Part shown: positions 35,225 through 42,310 of the stretch, one piece after another
Numbering within the stretch: the stretch's first letter is position 1
Layout of the letters: each line of letters opens with the position of its first letter
Source of the DNA: Bacteroidota bacterium
Lineage (GTDB): Bacteria > Bacteroidota > Bacteroidia > Flavobacteriales > Flavobacteriaceae
Direction: 5' to 3'
Assembly (NCBI GenBank): GCA_022562895.1
Contig: JADFOK010000018.1
Location: 1-52,821, forward strand
Length of the DNA stretch: 52,821 nt
Program-made: the position numbers and the translations under genes
Notes under the pieces: generated by a model
The model's input: only the letters and a program-made list of their open reading frames with translations
What the model was told of the DNA's origin: nothing
The model's database searches: none

Positions 35225-36244
35225 ATGAACCAAAAGGTATTACTTTTATTTGCTCTTATTACGGCTACAATTACTATGGCACAAGTGGGTGGACGTTATA
35301 CCTATGAGTTTTTAGGCTTGGTAAATTCTCCCCGGGAAGCCGCGTTAGGAGGGAAAGTAATTACTAATTACGATTATGATCCAACACAGGGTTTATATAA
35401 CCCGGCAAGTATTAATCCTGCAATGGACAATCAGCTTTCACTAAATTACGTTAATTATATTGGCGATATAAGTTATGGATCTGTTGCTTATGCTTATTTG
35501 TGGGATAGACGCACGCAGGTTATTCACACAGGTGTAACCTATATTAACTACGGTAAATTTGACGGTTACGATGAATTTGGAAATCCTACCAACAGTTTTA
35601 GTGGTGCAGAAGTAGCGTTTTCTGTTGGTCATGCAAGAAATATACCCTATACCAATTTTCATATAGGTGTGAATGTGAAACTGATATCTTCAAAACTAGA
35701 GCAATATTCTTCTTTTGGAGGCGCATTAGATATAGGTGTAATGTATGTACATGAAGATTGGGATCTTAATATTACAGGGGTTGCACGTAATTTAGGTACT
35801 CAATTCACTCCCTACGATGAAGTCTATGAACCACTACCGTTCGAGCTAATTTTTGGCATATCTCAAACCCTTCAAAACGTACCTATTCGTTGGCATTTAA
35901 CACTTGAGAACATGCAAATTTGGAATGTAGCCTTTAAAAATCCCGATATGGAGGAAATTGATCTTGAAGGTAATGTAATAGAAGAAAAAATCAATTTTAT
36001 TGATAATACTTTTAGGCATATGATTTTAGGATTAGAACTTTTTCCTGAAGGTGGATTTAATATTAGATTAGGATATAATATTCGTAGGGGGGAAGAGCTG
36101 AGCATAGTTGATAAGCGTGCTTTTGCAGGTCTAAGTGCAGGTTTTTCAATTAAACTAAACAAGCTTCGATTGAGTTATTCTTATGCGAAATATAGTACAG
36201 CAGCAGCTTCTAATTATTTTGGGCTTAATATAAATCTTCAATAA
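35225..36244 (+). CDS. porQ: Type IX secretion system protein PorQ
   Basis: A 339-residue outer-membrane barrel protein with signal peptide (MNQKVLLLFALITATITMAQ). The opening GGRYTYEFLGLVNSPREAALGG and YNPASINPAMDNQLSLNYV are hallmarks of PorQ, an FadL-like barrel that works with PorU, PorV and PorZ in the attachment complex of type IX secretion. The last strands end in YFGLNINLQ. It lies between lon and cmk, a position I recall from other Flavobacteriaceae. The window contains one clear client, the sorting-domain protein at 8222. Confidence 0.88.
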   Translation: MNQKVLLLFALITATITMAQVGGRYTYEFLGLVNSPREAALGGKVITNYDYDPTQGLYNPASINPAMDNQLSLNYVNYIGDISYGSVAYAYLWDRRTQVIHTGVTYINYGKFDGYDEFGNPTNSFSGAEVAFSVGHARNIPYTNFHIGVNVKLISSKLEQYSSFGGALDIGVMYVHEDWDLNITGVARNLGTQFTPYDEVYEPLPFELIFGISQTLQNVPIRWHLTLENMQIWNVAFKNPDMEEIDLEGNVIEEKINFIDNTFRHMILGLELFPEGGFNIRLGYNIRRGEELSIVDKRAFAGLSAGFSIKLNKLRLSYSYAKYSTAAASNYFGLNINLQ

Positions 36245-36298
36245 TATTTTTTCTGAAAAATAAAAAGACTAATTTCCTAGGGTCTAATTAATGTACCA

Positions 36299-36994
36299 TT
36301 GAAAAGAATTACAATAGCTATAGACGGATATTCATCCACAGGTAAAAGTACAGTTGCAAAACAGCTTGCTGACTACCTGGATTATGTATATGTAGATTCA
36401 GGTGCTATGTACCGAGCTATAACTCTTTTCGCTTTGCAAAAAGGATTTATTTCTGAAAGTCATTTTAATAAAATTGCATTGATAAATTCGCTAGAAGATA
36501 TTTCTATAGAATTTAGAAATGATGACACAATTAGTGTAGTTGAAATGTATCTCAATGATAAGAATGTAGAAAGAGAGATTCGCACCTTCCAAGTTTCTGA
36601 ATATGTAAGCCAGGTAGCAGCCCTTTCTGAGGTACGTAAAAAACTAGTAACCATACAACACCAAATGGGGAAGAATAAAGCGATAGTTATGGACGGGCGT
36701 GATATTGGTACTGTGGTTTTTCCTGAAGCCGAATTAAAAATATTTATGTCTGCTAAACCCGAAGAACGTGCTTCACGTCGTTATAAAGAGCTTATTGAAA
36801 AAGGTGATGACATTACTTACGAAGAAATATATAAAAATGTTCAAGAGCGAGACTTAATGGATACTACCCGTAAAGATTCTCCCCTTATAAAAGCAGAGGA
36901 TGCTATTGAAATAGATAACTCTGAATTAAATCTGGAAGATCAATTTCATATTATTCTTCAATTAGCAAAAGACAGGATTGTGGGGAGGGTTTGA
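36299..36994 (+). CDS. cmk: (d)CMP kinase, TTG start
   Basis: A 231-residue nucleoside monophosphate kinase that phosphorylates CMP and dCMP. The P-loop is DGYSSTGKST (about 9-18), the CMP-binding region DSGAMYRA (about 33-40) and the basic motif MDGRDIGTVVFP (about 131-142), all typical. The start is a TTG at 36299-36301: the only nearby upstream ATG (36291) is followed at once by a stop in its frame, and homologues begin with KxIxIAIDGxSSTGKS. It lies 54 bp after porQ, probably in the same transcript. Confidence 0.92.
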   Translation: MKRITIAIDGYSSTGKSTVAKQLADYLDYVYVDSGAMYRAITLFALQKGFISESHFNKIALINSLEDISIEFRNDDTISVVEMYLNDKNVEREIRTFQVSEYVSQVAALSEVRKKLVTIQHQMGKNKAIVMDGRDIGTVVFPEAELKIFMSAKPEERASRRYKELIEKGDDITYEEIYKNVQERDLMDTTRKDSPLIKAEDAIEIDNSELNLEDQFHIILQLAKDRIVGRV

Positions 36995-37060
36995 TAATAT
37001 TACATTTTGAAAGTTGAGAGAATTATTTTCGACAAAAGTCAAACATAAACTCCTTGAATA

Positions 37061-38197
37061 ATGAATTCTAAACTATTTTTAAGCTTCTTGTTTTTCTTTG
37101 TAACTACGCTCGCTTCATCACAAATTAAAAATCCAAAAAACATTCCTTTTACATGGAAGACCAATCTCTCAAAAAAATCTGTAGACCTTTCTGAAATACA
37201 AATTGTATTGCCTAAGAGTTCATTCCCAACCCTGGATTACCCAAAGTTTGTGGAAAAAGAGGTTGGTTTACAAATGTTCTTTAAAAACGAACCCGTTATT
37301 GTTGTTGAAGTCGATGGATTAGCAAAAGCTTATTCAATGAACATACTAACCATGCACGAAATAGCTAATGATGAACTAGGAGGGATGCATATTTTGGTGA
37401 CCTATTGCCCATTGTGTAATTCAGGGATTGTGTATAACCGGGTTTTAAAAATTAAAGGAGAACAAGTAACTCTGGAGTTTGAAGCCTCAGGGATGTTACG
37501 TAATAGTGATATGGTCATGTTGGATAGAAAAACAGAATCCCTATGGCAACAACTATTGGGAACTGCTATAGTGGGGGAATATAATGAAACCGAGCTAGAA
37601 ATAATTCCTTCCATCATCATCTCTGTTGAAGAATTTTTCAGACGCTATCCCGATGGTAAAATATTATCAAAAAGAACAGGATTTGCAAATGCTGAAAGTC
37701 GTTATGGTTATAATCCCTATGCTAATTATGATAAAAAAAGTACTCCCTATGAGAGATTTTTTGAGAGTGGAAAAGTAGATAAACGACTCCCTGCGATGGA
37801 GCGTGTAGTTGATATAGAAAATATGGGAGACTATAAAGTGTATAGTTTTAGTAGTGTTTTAGAAAAAGGTGTGATTAATGATATTTTTAAAACATCAAAA
37901 GTAGTATTATTTTATAAGGCAGGCACGATATCGATAATGGATAAGAATGACATTTCAGCTTCAAGAGATATAGGTTCGGTTACTGTCTTTAATGCCGTTG
38001 TTAATGGACAGCACCTTACTTTCAGAAAAGTTAATGATGTGTTTATCGACAATGAAACCAATTCTAAATGGGATATCACCGGACATTGTTTTTCTGGTCC
38101 CTTAAAGGAGAAACAATTGATAATAGAACCACATAGCAACCATTTTGCATTTGCCTGGTTGGCATTTCATCCAGAATCAGAAATTTTTAAAGACTAG
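37061..38197 (+). CDS. DUF3179 domain-containing exported protein
   Basis: A 378-residue protein with a signal peptide (MNSKLFLSFLFFFVTTLASSQ). The DUF3179 hallmark VTYCPLCNSGIVYNR, with a CxxC pair, lies near 110-125, followed by SGMLRNSDMVMLD and the second region GKILSKRTGF. A third conserved site is GHCFSGPLKEKQL near the end. The family has no settled function; the CxxC pair suggests metal binding or redox activity. It is alone on its strand and its stop overlaps the convergent SRPBCC gene by 4 bp. Confidence 0.86.
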   Translation: MNSKLFLSFLFFFVTTLASSQIKNPKNIPFTWKTNLSKKSVDLSEIQIVLPKSSFPTLDYPKFVEKEVGLQMFFKNEPVIVVEVDGLAKAYSMNILTMHEIANDELGGMHILVTYCPLCNSGIVYNRVLKIKGEQVTLEFEASGMLRNSDMVMLDRKTESLWQQLLGTAIVGEYNETELEIIPSIIISVEEFFRRYPDGKILSKRTGFANAESRYGYNPYANYDKKSTPYERFFESGKVDKRLPAMERVVDIENMGDYKVYSFSSVLEKGVINDIFKTSKVVLFYKAGTISIMDKNDISASRDIGSVTVFNAVVNGQHLTFRKVNDVFIDNETNSKWDITGHCFSGPLKEKQLIIEPHSNHFAFAWLAFHPESEIFKD

Positions 38198-38688
38198 GTA
38201 TTTAGCATATTTTTGAGGTTAGGATTTTTATTTCTAAGATCCAACCCTCCTTCATACACAGATTTTAAATTCACTAAATAAAACGACCAACCTTTATCGC
38301 AACCTAGTCTAACGTTTAATTTTGATTTATCATCGGTAGGGATATTTTTTTGAGAAAGTGTTACAATCACTCCATCTTCAAATGGTTCTAGTTGAATGTC
38401 TACCAAACAATTACCAGCAAATGTAAATTGTATGTGATCCCTACCATTTGCTTTAATTACATTTCCTGTTTCAGTAACATCATATAAAAACCACTGCCAT
38501 TGGTAAATATAACCTTCTTCAATGTTTTTATCTTTAGAAACAATTGTGTCATTTTTATTAAGAAACGTTGCATCACTTAAGAACCAACGTTCAATTTCAC
38601 AGGGTTTTGACCAAGCATCATATAAAGATTGTACGGATGCTTTGATAAACATTTTTTTAGTTAATTGGGTCCAGTCAAAGTTTTTCAC
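38194..38688 (-). CDS. SRPBCC (START-like, AHSA1-type) domain protein
   Basis: A 164-residue soluble protein with the helix-grip fold pattern of the AHSA1/SRPBCC family. It starts IKASVQSLYDAWSKPCEIERWF (about 14-35), has central strands (IQFTFAGNCLVDIQLEPFEDGVIVTLSQ) and ends with the long helix GCDKGWSFYLVNLKSVYEGG. Members bind hydrophobic ligands or act as co-chaperones, and none of that can be narrowed here. It converges on the DUF3179 gene. Confidence 0.8.
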   Translation of the reverse strand: MKNFDWTQLTKKMFIKASVQSLYDAWSKPCEIERWFLSDATFLNKNDTIVSKDKNIEEGYIYQWQWFLYDVTETGNVIKANGRDHIQFTFAGNCLVDIQLEPFEDGVIVTLSQKNIPTDDKSKLNVRLGCDKGWSFYLVNLKSVYEGGLDLRNKNPNLKNMLNT

Positions 38689-38788
38689 AATTTAATTGTT
38701 TACTTAAAGGTACAAAATAACTACAAACATTTTCATATAAAAATAAATTCAGATTTTATAAAAATTAGCCCATTCCTGTAACATTTGC

Positions 38789-38796
38789 TATTTTTG
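38789..38796 (+). promoter_or_regulatory. -7 element for sucC
   Basis: TATTTTTG matches TAnnTTTG, 45 bp before the sucC ATG. A TTG at the proper distance is lacking, so this is a partial match. TGTAACA occurs just upstream at 38777-38783. Confidence 0.35.
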
Positions 38797-38841
38797 CCAT
38801 TCTTAAAACAATTCGATAATTATTGGGAGAATCACTTTATT

Positions 38842-40032
38842 ATGAATTTACACGAATATCAGGGAAAAGAAATATTAAACAATTTTGGTGTAGAAATACA
38901 ACGTGGAATTGTTGCTAAAACTCCAGCTGAAGCTGTAGAAGCAGCTAAAAGACTTACAATTGATACCGGAACTAGCTGGCATGTAATAAAAGCCCAAATA
39001 CATGCAGGAGGACGTGGTAAAGGAGGCGGTGTAAAACTTGCAAAAAATCTTCAGGAAGTAGAACAAATAGCCAATCAGATAATAGGTATGAATCTAATAA
39101 CTCCTCAAACCGGTGATGAAGGAAAAAAAGTAAACCAGGTATTAATAACAGAAGATGTTTATTATCCGGGAGATAGTGAACCCAATGAATTTTATATTAG
39201 TGTTTTACTAAATCGTGCAACTGGAAAAAATATGATTATGTATTCCACCGAAGGAGGAATGGATATCGAAACAGTAGCCAAAAAAACACCTCATCTTATT
39301 TTTACTGAAGAAATAGATCCTGTTATGGGAATACTTCCATTTCAGACCCGTAGAATTGCTTTTAATCTTGGTTTAAGTGGAAAAGCTTTCAAACAAATGA
39401 CACTATTTGTAACTAATTTATATACTGCTTACATTAAATCTGATGCTTCTTTATTTGAAATAAATCCAGTATTAAAAACAAGTGATGATAGAGTGATAGC
39501 TGTCGATGCTAAAGTAACTTTAGATGATAACGCCTTGTTCCGACATAAGGATTATATAGCATTAAGGGATATAAGGGAAGAAAACCCTATTGAAGTAGAA
39601 GCAAAAGCTGCTGGACTAAATTATGTAGATTTAAATGGAAATGTCGGTTGTATGGTAAATGGAGCTGGATTGGCTATGGCAACTATGGATCTTATAAAAC
39701 AAGCAGGTGGTGAACCTGCAAATTTCCTAGATGTTGGAGGTTCTGCTGATGCTGAACGGGTAGAGTCAGCTTTTAAGATTATCTTAAAAGACCCTAATGT
39801 AAAAGCTATATTGGTAAATATTTTTGGTGGAATAGTACGTTGCGATCGCGTGGCACAGGGAATTATTGATGCATATAAAAATATTGGAACAATTGATGTG
39901 CCAATTATTGTTCGTTTACAGGGAACCAATGCAGATATTGCTAAAGAATTAATAGACAAAAGTGGATTGGATGTATACAGTGCTGTCGAATTCCAAGAAG
40001 CTGCTGATATAGTTCAGGAAGTACTATCATAG
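38842..40032 (+). CDS. sucC: Succinate-CoA ligase (ADP-forming) subunit beta
   Basis: A 396-residue TCA-cycle enzyme subunit that, with SucD, interconverts succinyl-CoA and succinate while making ATP. It starts at the ATG at 38842 (NLHEYQGKEILNNFG); the open frame extends 19 codons upstream but homologues begin at this Met. An ATP-grasp domain (about 5-240, GGRGKGGGVKLAKN) is followed by the ligase domain with FLDVGGSADAERV and VNIFGGIVRCDRVA. sucD is not adjacent, as is frequent in Bacteroidota. A terminator follows. Confidence 0.95.
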   Translation: MNLHEYQGKEILNNFGVEIQRGIVAKTPAEAVEAAKRLTIDTGTSWHVIKAQIHAGGRGKGGGVKLAKNLQEVEQIANQIIGMNLITPQTGDEGKKVNQVLITEDVYYPGDSEPNEFYISVLLNRATGKNMIMYSTEGGMDIETVAKKTPHLIFTEEIDPVMGILPFQTRRIAFNLGLSGKAFKQMTLFVTNLYTAYIKSDASLFEINPVLKTSDDRVIAVDAKVTLDDNALFRHKDYIALRDIREENPIEVEAKAAGLNYVDLNGNVGCMVNGAGLAMATMDLIKQAGGEPANFLDVGGSADAERVESAFKIILKDPNVKAILVNIFGGIVRCDRVAQGIIDAYKNIGTIDVPIIVRLQGTNADIAKELIDKSGLDVYSAVEFQEAADIVQEVLS

Positions 40033-40055
40033 CTGATAAATATAAAGTTTATTTG

Positions 40056-40080
40056 AAACCTTAATTAGTAAGGTTTTTTT
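40056..40080 (+). terminator. Terminator of sucC
   Basis: An 8-bp stem AAACCTTA/TAAGGTTT (40056-40063 with 40069-40076) with a five-base loop is followed by Ts. Confidence 0.85.
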
Positions 40081-40129
40081 GTTTTTATAGAAGGGTTGCG
40101 TTAAGAATTAGTTAAAATTGATGAATTAG

Positions 40130-40156
40130 TGTAACAATTGTTACAGGTTTTGCGTC
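40130..40156 (+). promoter_or_regulatory. 16-bp palindrome and ECF-like promoter before the small exported protein gene
   Basis: TGTAACAATTGTTACA (40130-40145) is a perfect palindrome and is followed by CGTC at 40153-40156. GTAACAA to CGTC is 22 bases, close to the spacing of the sigma operon box at 32403-32429. It may be an ECF -35/-10 pair or an operator for a dimeric regulator. Confidence 0.45.
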
Positions 40157-40190
40157 TTCTTAGTATATCAATCTTTTAAAACGAACAATC

Positions 40191-40526
40191 ATGAAAAAAG
40201 TAAATGTAATTTTAATAGCCTTAGTGCTTTTAGTAGGAACCGTATTTTCTTCTGCTGCAGTACCAGCTTTAGAAACTAAAACTTCAACTTCTGTTGAAAT
40301 CGAGAAACTTCTTGAAAATCCAGATTTTAGAGTGGATGTAGATGTTATGGCCTATGTTACCTTTTTAATTAATAAAGAAGGTGAAATAGTAGTACTATCA
40401 GTAGATACTGAAAATGAAATGGTCGAAAGATTTATAAAAAGTCGACTTAACTACAAAACACTTAAAACTTCTTTAGAAAAAGGTAGAGAATATAAATTAC
40501 CTGTACGAATAGCTTCAAGGGAGTAG
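40191..40526 (+). CDS. Small exported protein of unknown function
   Basis: A 111-residue protein with a signal peptide (MKKVNVILIALVLLVGTVFSSAA). The mature part of about 85 residues is a mixed alpha/beta domain with VDVDVMAYVTFLINKEGEIVVLSVD and ends in YKLPVRIASRE. The strand order resembles the C-terminal domain of TonB-like or energy-transfer proteins, but this is weak. It has its own palindromic upstream site and a strong terminator, so it is a single-gene unit. Its promoter shares a ten-base box with the ECF sigma operon. Confidence 0.7.
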   Translation: MKKVNVILIALVLLVGTVFSSAAVPALETKTSTSVEIEKLLENPDFRVDVDVMAYVTFLINKEGEIVVLSVDTENEMVERFIKSRLNYKTLKTSLEKGREYKLPVRIASRE

Positions 40527-40545
40527 TAAGGTTATCAACAAAAAT

Positions 40546-40588
40546 AAAATCTCGTCTACAAGTATTCTTGAAAACGAGATTTTTTTTA
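40546..40588 (+). terminator. Terminator of the small exported protein gene
   Basis: A 10-bp stem AAAATCTCGT/ACGAGATTTT (40546-40555 with 40574-40583) encloses a second small hairpin CAAG/CTTG (40559-40570). A T run follows directly. Confidence 0.88.
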
Positions 40589-40598
40589 TTTTTACACT

Positions 40599-40997
40599 GT
40601 GAAAAATAAAAATAATCAATCTTTAATTAGTGATTTAATTGTTTTAGCTCATGCAGATGATAAGATAACTCATTCTGAATACGATTTTATCGTGCGTTTA
40701 GCAAATCGAATGGAAGTGTCTCAGGAAGAGGTAGAAGAATTATTTATTAAGCCATTACCCTCAAAACCTATTTTTACAGAATTAGAACGTTTAACTCATT
40801 TTCATAAGTTAGTTTTACTTATGAATGTAGATCGAGAGACTCATGAAAAAGAAATAATTGTAATTAAAAATTTTGGTCTAAAAATGGGGATTAGAGCAGG
40901 AGTAATCGATCAAGTGTTAGCACGAATGAATGATTACGAAGACAAAGTAATTCCTTCTTCAGAATTAATAAAGATTTTTCAAACATTTTATAATTAA
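40599..40997 (+). CDS. TerB-like helical protein, GTG start
   Basis: A 132-residue all-helical protein with the TerB/tellurite-resistance-like fold: LIVLAHADDKITHSEYDFI (about 12-30), then amphipathic helices with ELERLTHFHKLVLLMNVDRE. It has no signal or membrane segment. The start is GTG at 40599; no ATG lies nearby in frame. Proteins of this kind in Flavobacteria are single-domain and of unknown function, and nothing here points to tellurite. It is followed by a long non-coding stretch. Confidence 0.72.
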   Translation: MKNKNNQSLISDLIVLAHADDKITHSEYDFIVRLANRMEVSQEEVEELFIKPLPSKPIFTELERLTHFHKLVLLMNVDRETHEKEIIVIKNFGLKMGIRAGVIDQVLARMNDYEDKVIPSSELIKIFQTFYN

Positions 40998-41331
40998 TTG
41001 AGCTATTATTTCAATTGAATCCAAGTACAATTATATTTTCACTTAAAGGTTTAATCTTTTAACCGACTAAAAGACGGAGCATTGTTTGTTTAAGTAGACC
41101 AAAAAGGAAGTTTTATATTTTGTAAATATTTTGGATAATGTTTATAAAAATGTAGAATATTTTATACTAAAACAAAAAGAAAGTAGTTTAAAGGAAAAAT
41201 GACTGGTTTCTTATTGAATTTGACTTTATGTTAAAGAAATTAGGTTAAATGTTAAATTTTTATAAATATCTGTTAATCTGTATGTTATATTTATTATAAA
41301 TAATGCAAGATTTCTAAAATTATATATATTT
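40998..41331. other. AT-rich intergenic stretch without a supported gene
   Basis: This is the first part of a 539-bp gap. It is very AT-rich and has only tiny open frames, the longest notable one being a hydrophobic 16-codon frame at 41249-41299. A weak inverted repeat GGTT/AACC lies around 41050-41065. No tRNA or terminator was seen. The second part of the gap holds a candidate small RNA. Confidence 0.6.
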
Positions 41332-41359
41332 TTGTTATTTAGTAGTATATATAATTTTG
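41332..41359 (+). promoter_or_regulatory. Strong flavobacterial promoter match in the 539-bp gap
   Basis: TTG at 41332-41334, then 17 bases, then TAATTTTG at 41352-41359. Both elements and the spacing fit the TTG-N17-TAnnTTTG pattern. No protein gene follows on the plus strand, so it should drive an untranslated RNA. Confidence 0.6.
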
Positions 41360-41365
41360 ACCTTT

Positions 41366-41537
41366 AGGGTTTTAACAATATTTAATACTATATTTACATA
41401 TTAAGTGTTAAACAGTTGATTTTTAATAAAAAGTATAAAAGGCATTTAAAAAAATGATTGAGATTTCATAATTGAAATTTAATTTGGTTAGTTAGTTGAT
41501 AATGACCGCGTTCTACTCAATCGGTACGCGGTTTTTT
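41366..41537 (+). ncRNA. Candidate small RNA upstream of the 3' end of rluF
   Basis: Between a promoter match (41332-41359) and an intrinsic terminator (41505-41537) lies about 170 nt without a coding frame longer than a few codons. This gives an independent transcription unit. The transcript would end over the last codon of the convergent rluF, so it could also act against that message's 3' end. The start at 41366 is estimated from the usual distance to the -7 element. No known RNA family is recognised. Confidence 0.45.
41505..41537 (+). terminator. Terminator in the gap, plus strand
   Basis: A 7-bp GC-rich stem ACCGCGT/ACGCGGT (41505-41511 with 41526-41532) with a 14-base loop runs into six Ts that end at the rluF stop codon. 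The opposite strand has no T run, so it serves plus-strand transcription. Confidence 0.72.
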
Positions 41538-42304
41538 CATCTCCTTTTTTCTCCGGTACTTTTATTTCTTTTTTCCTGTGAAATATTAAGCGAATCTCCT
41601 AATGATTTTTTTAGATCGATGAGCTCCTTTTTAGTGAGATTTCGCCATTTACCTTTTGCTAAATTTCCCAAATGAATATTCATGATTCTAATTCGTTGTA
41701 AATCAACAACATCATACCCTAAATATTGACACATTCTACGTATTTGTCTGTTCAATCCTTGAATAAGAGTAATTTTAAAAATATAACGCCCAACTTTCTC
41801 AACGCTACATTTTTTAGTTATTGTTTCTAAAATAGGAACTCCATTACTCATTCTCTTAATAAAATCTTCAGTTATACGTCTGTCAACTTTAACAATGTAT
41901 TGTTTTTCGTGTCTGTTACCGGCTCGTAAAATTTTGTTTACTATATCCCCATCATTGGTCAATAGTAAAAGACCTTCGCTGGGTTTATCTAATCTTCCAA
42001 TATGGAATAATCTTTCCTTGTGATCTATAAAATCTATTACGTTTCCTAATATTGAGGTATCTGTAGTACAAGTAATTCCAACGGGCTTGTTAAGAGCTAT
42101 GTAAACCAATTCTTCATTTTTATAAATTTGATTGCCATCTACCGTAATTTCATCTTCAGGCATGATGCGATCTCCCAATGCAGCTATTTTATTATTAACC
42201 ATAACTCGCTGTCTCTCAATTAGGATATCTGCTTGTCTACGAGAACAATACCCACTATCACTAATGGCTTTATTTATACGTTTTGAATCTGGGTGGTGTG
42301 TCAT
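41537..42304 (-). CDS. rluF: 23S rRNA pseudouridine synthase RluF
   Basis: A 255-residue pseudouridine synthase of the RsuA/RluF group. An S4 RNA-binding domain (about 8-65, RINKAISDSGYCSRRQADILI) is followed by the catalytic domain with the Asp motif GRLDKPSEGLLLLTNDG (about 98-114) and GLNRQIRRMCQYLGYDV (about 183-199). The latter spelling is that of RluF, which modifies U2604 (and U35 of tRNA-Tyr) in E. coli. The basic C-terminal tail is common. It begins 6 bp after uvrB and is probably cotranscribed. Confidence 0.9.
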   Translation of the reverse strand: MTHHPDSKRINKAISDSGYCSRRQADILIERQRVMVNNKIAALGDRIMPEDEITVDGNQIYKNEELVYIALNKPVGITCTTDTSILGNVIDFIDHKERLFHIGRLDKPSEGLLLLTNDGDIVNKILRAGNRHEKQYIVKVDRRITEDFIKRMSNGVPILETITKKCSVEKVGRYIFKITLIQGLNRQIRRMCQYLGYDVVDLQRIRIMNIHLGNLAKGKWRNLTKKELIDLKKSLGDSLNISQEKRNKSTGEKRR

Positions 42305-42310
42305 TTAGAT

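Noticed and set aside
40599..40997. Tellurite resistance gene
   Set aside because: The protein is only a TerB-like helical domain. No TerC, TerD or other resistance gene is near, so a resistance role is not supported.
41249..41299. Hydrophobic 16-codon frame in the 539-bp gap as a toxin-like peptide
   Set aside because: It is very short, in extremely AT-rich sequence, has no promoter match at a proper distance and no antisense RNA partner was seen.
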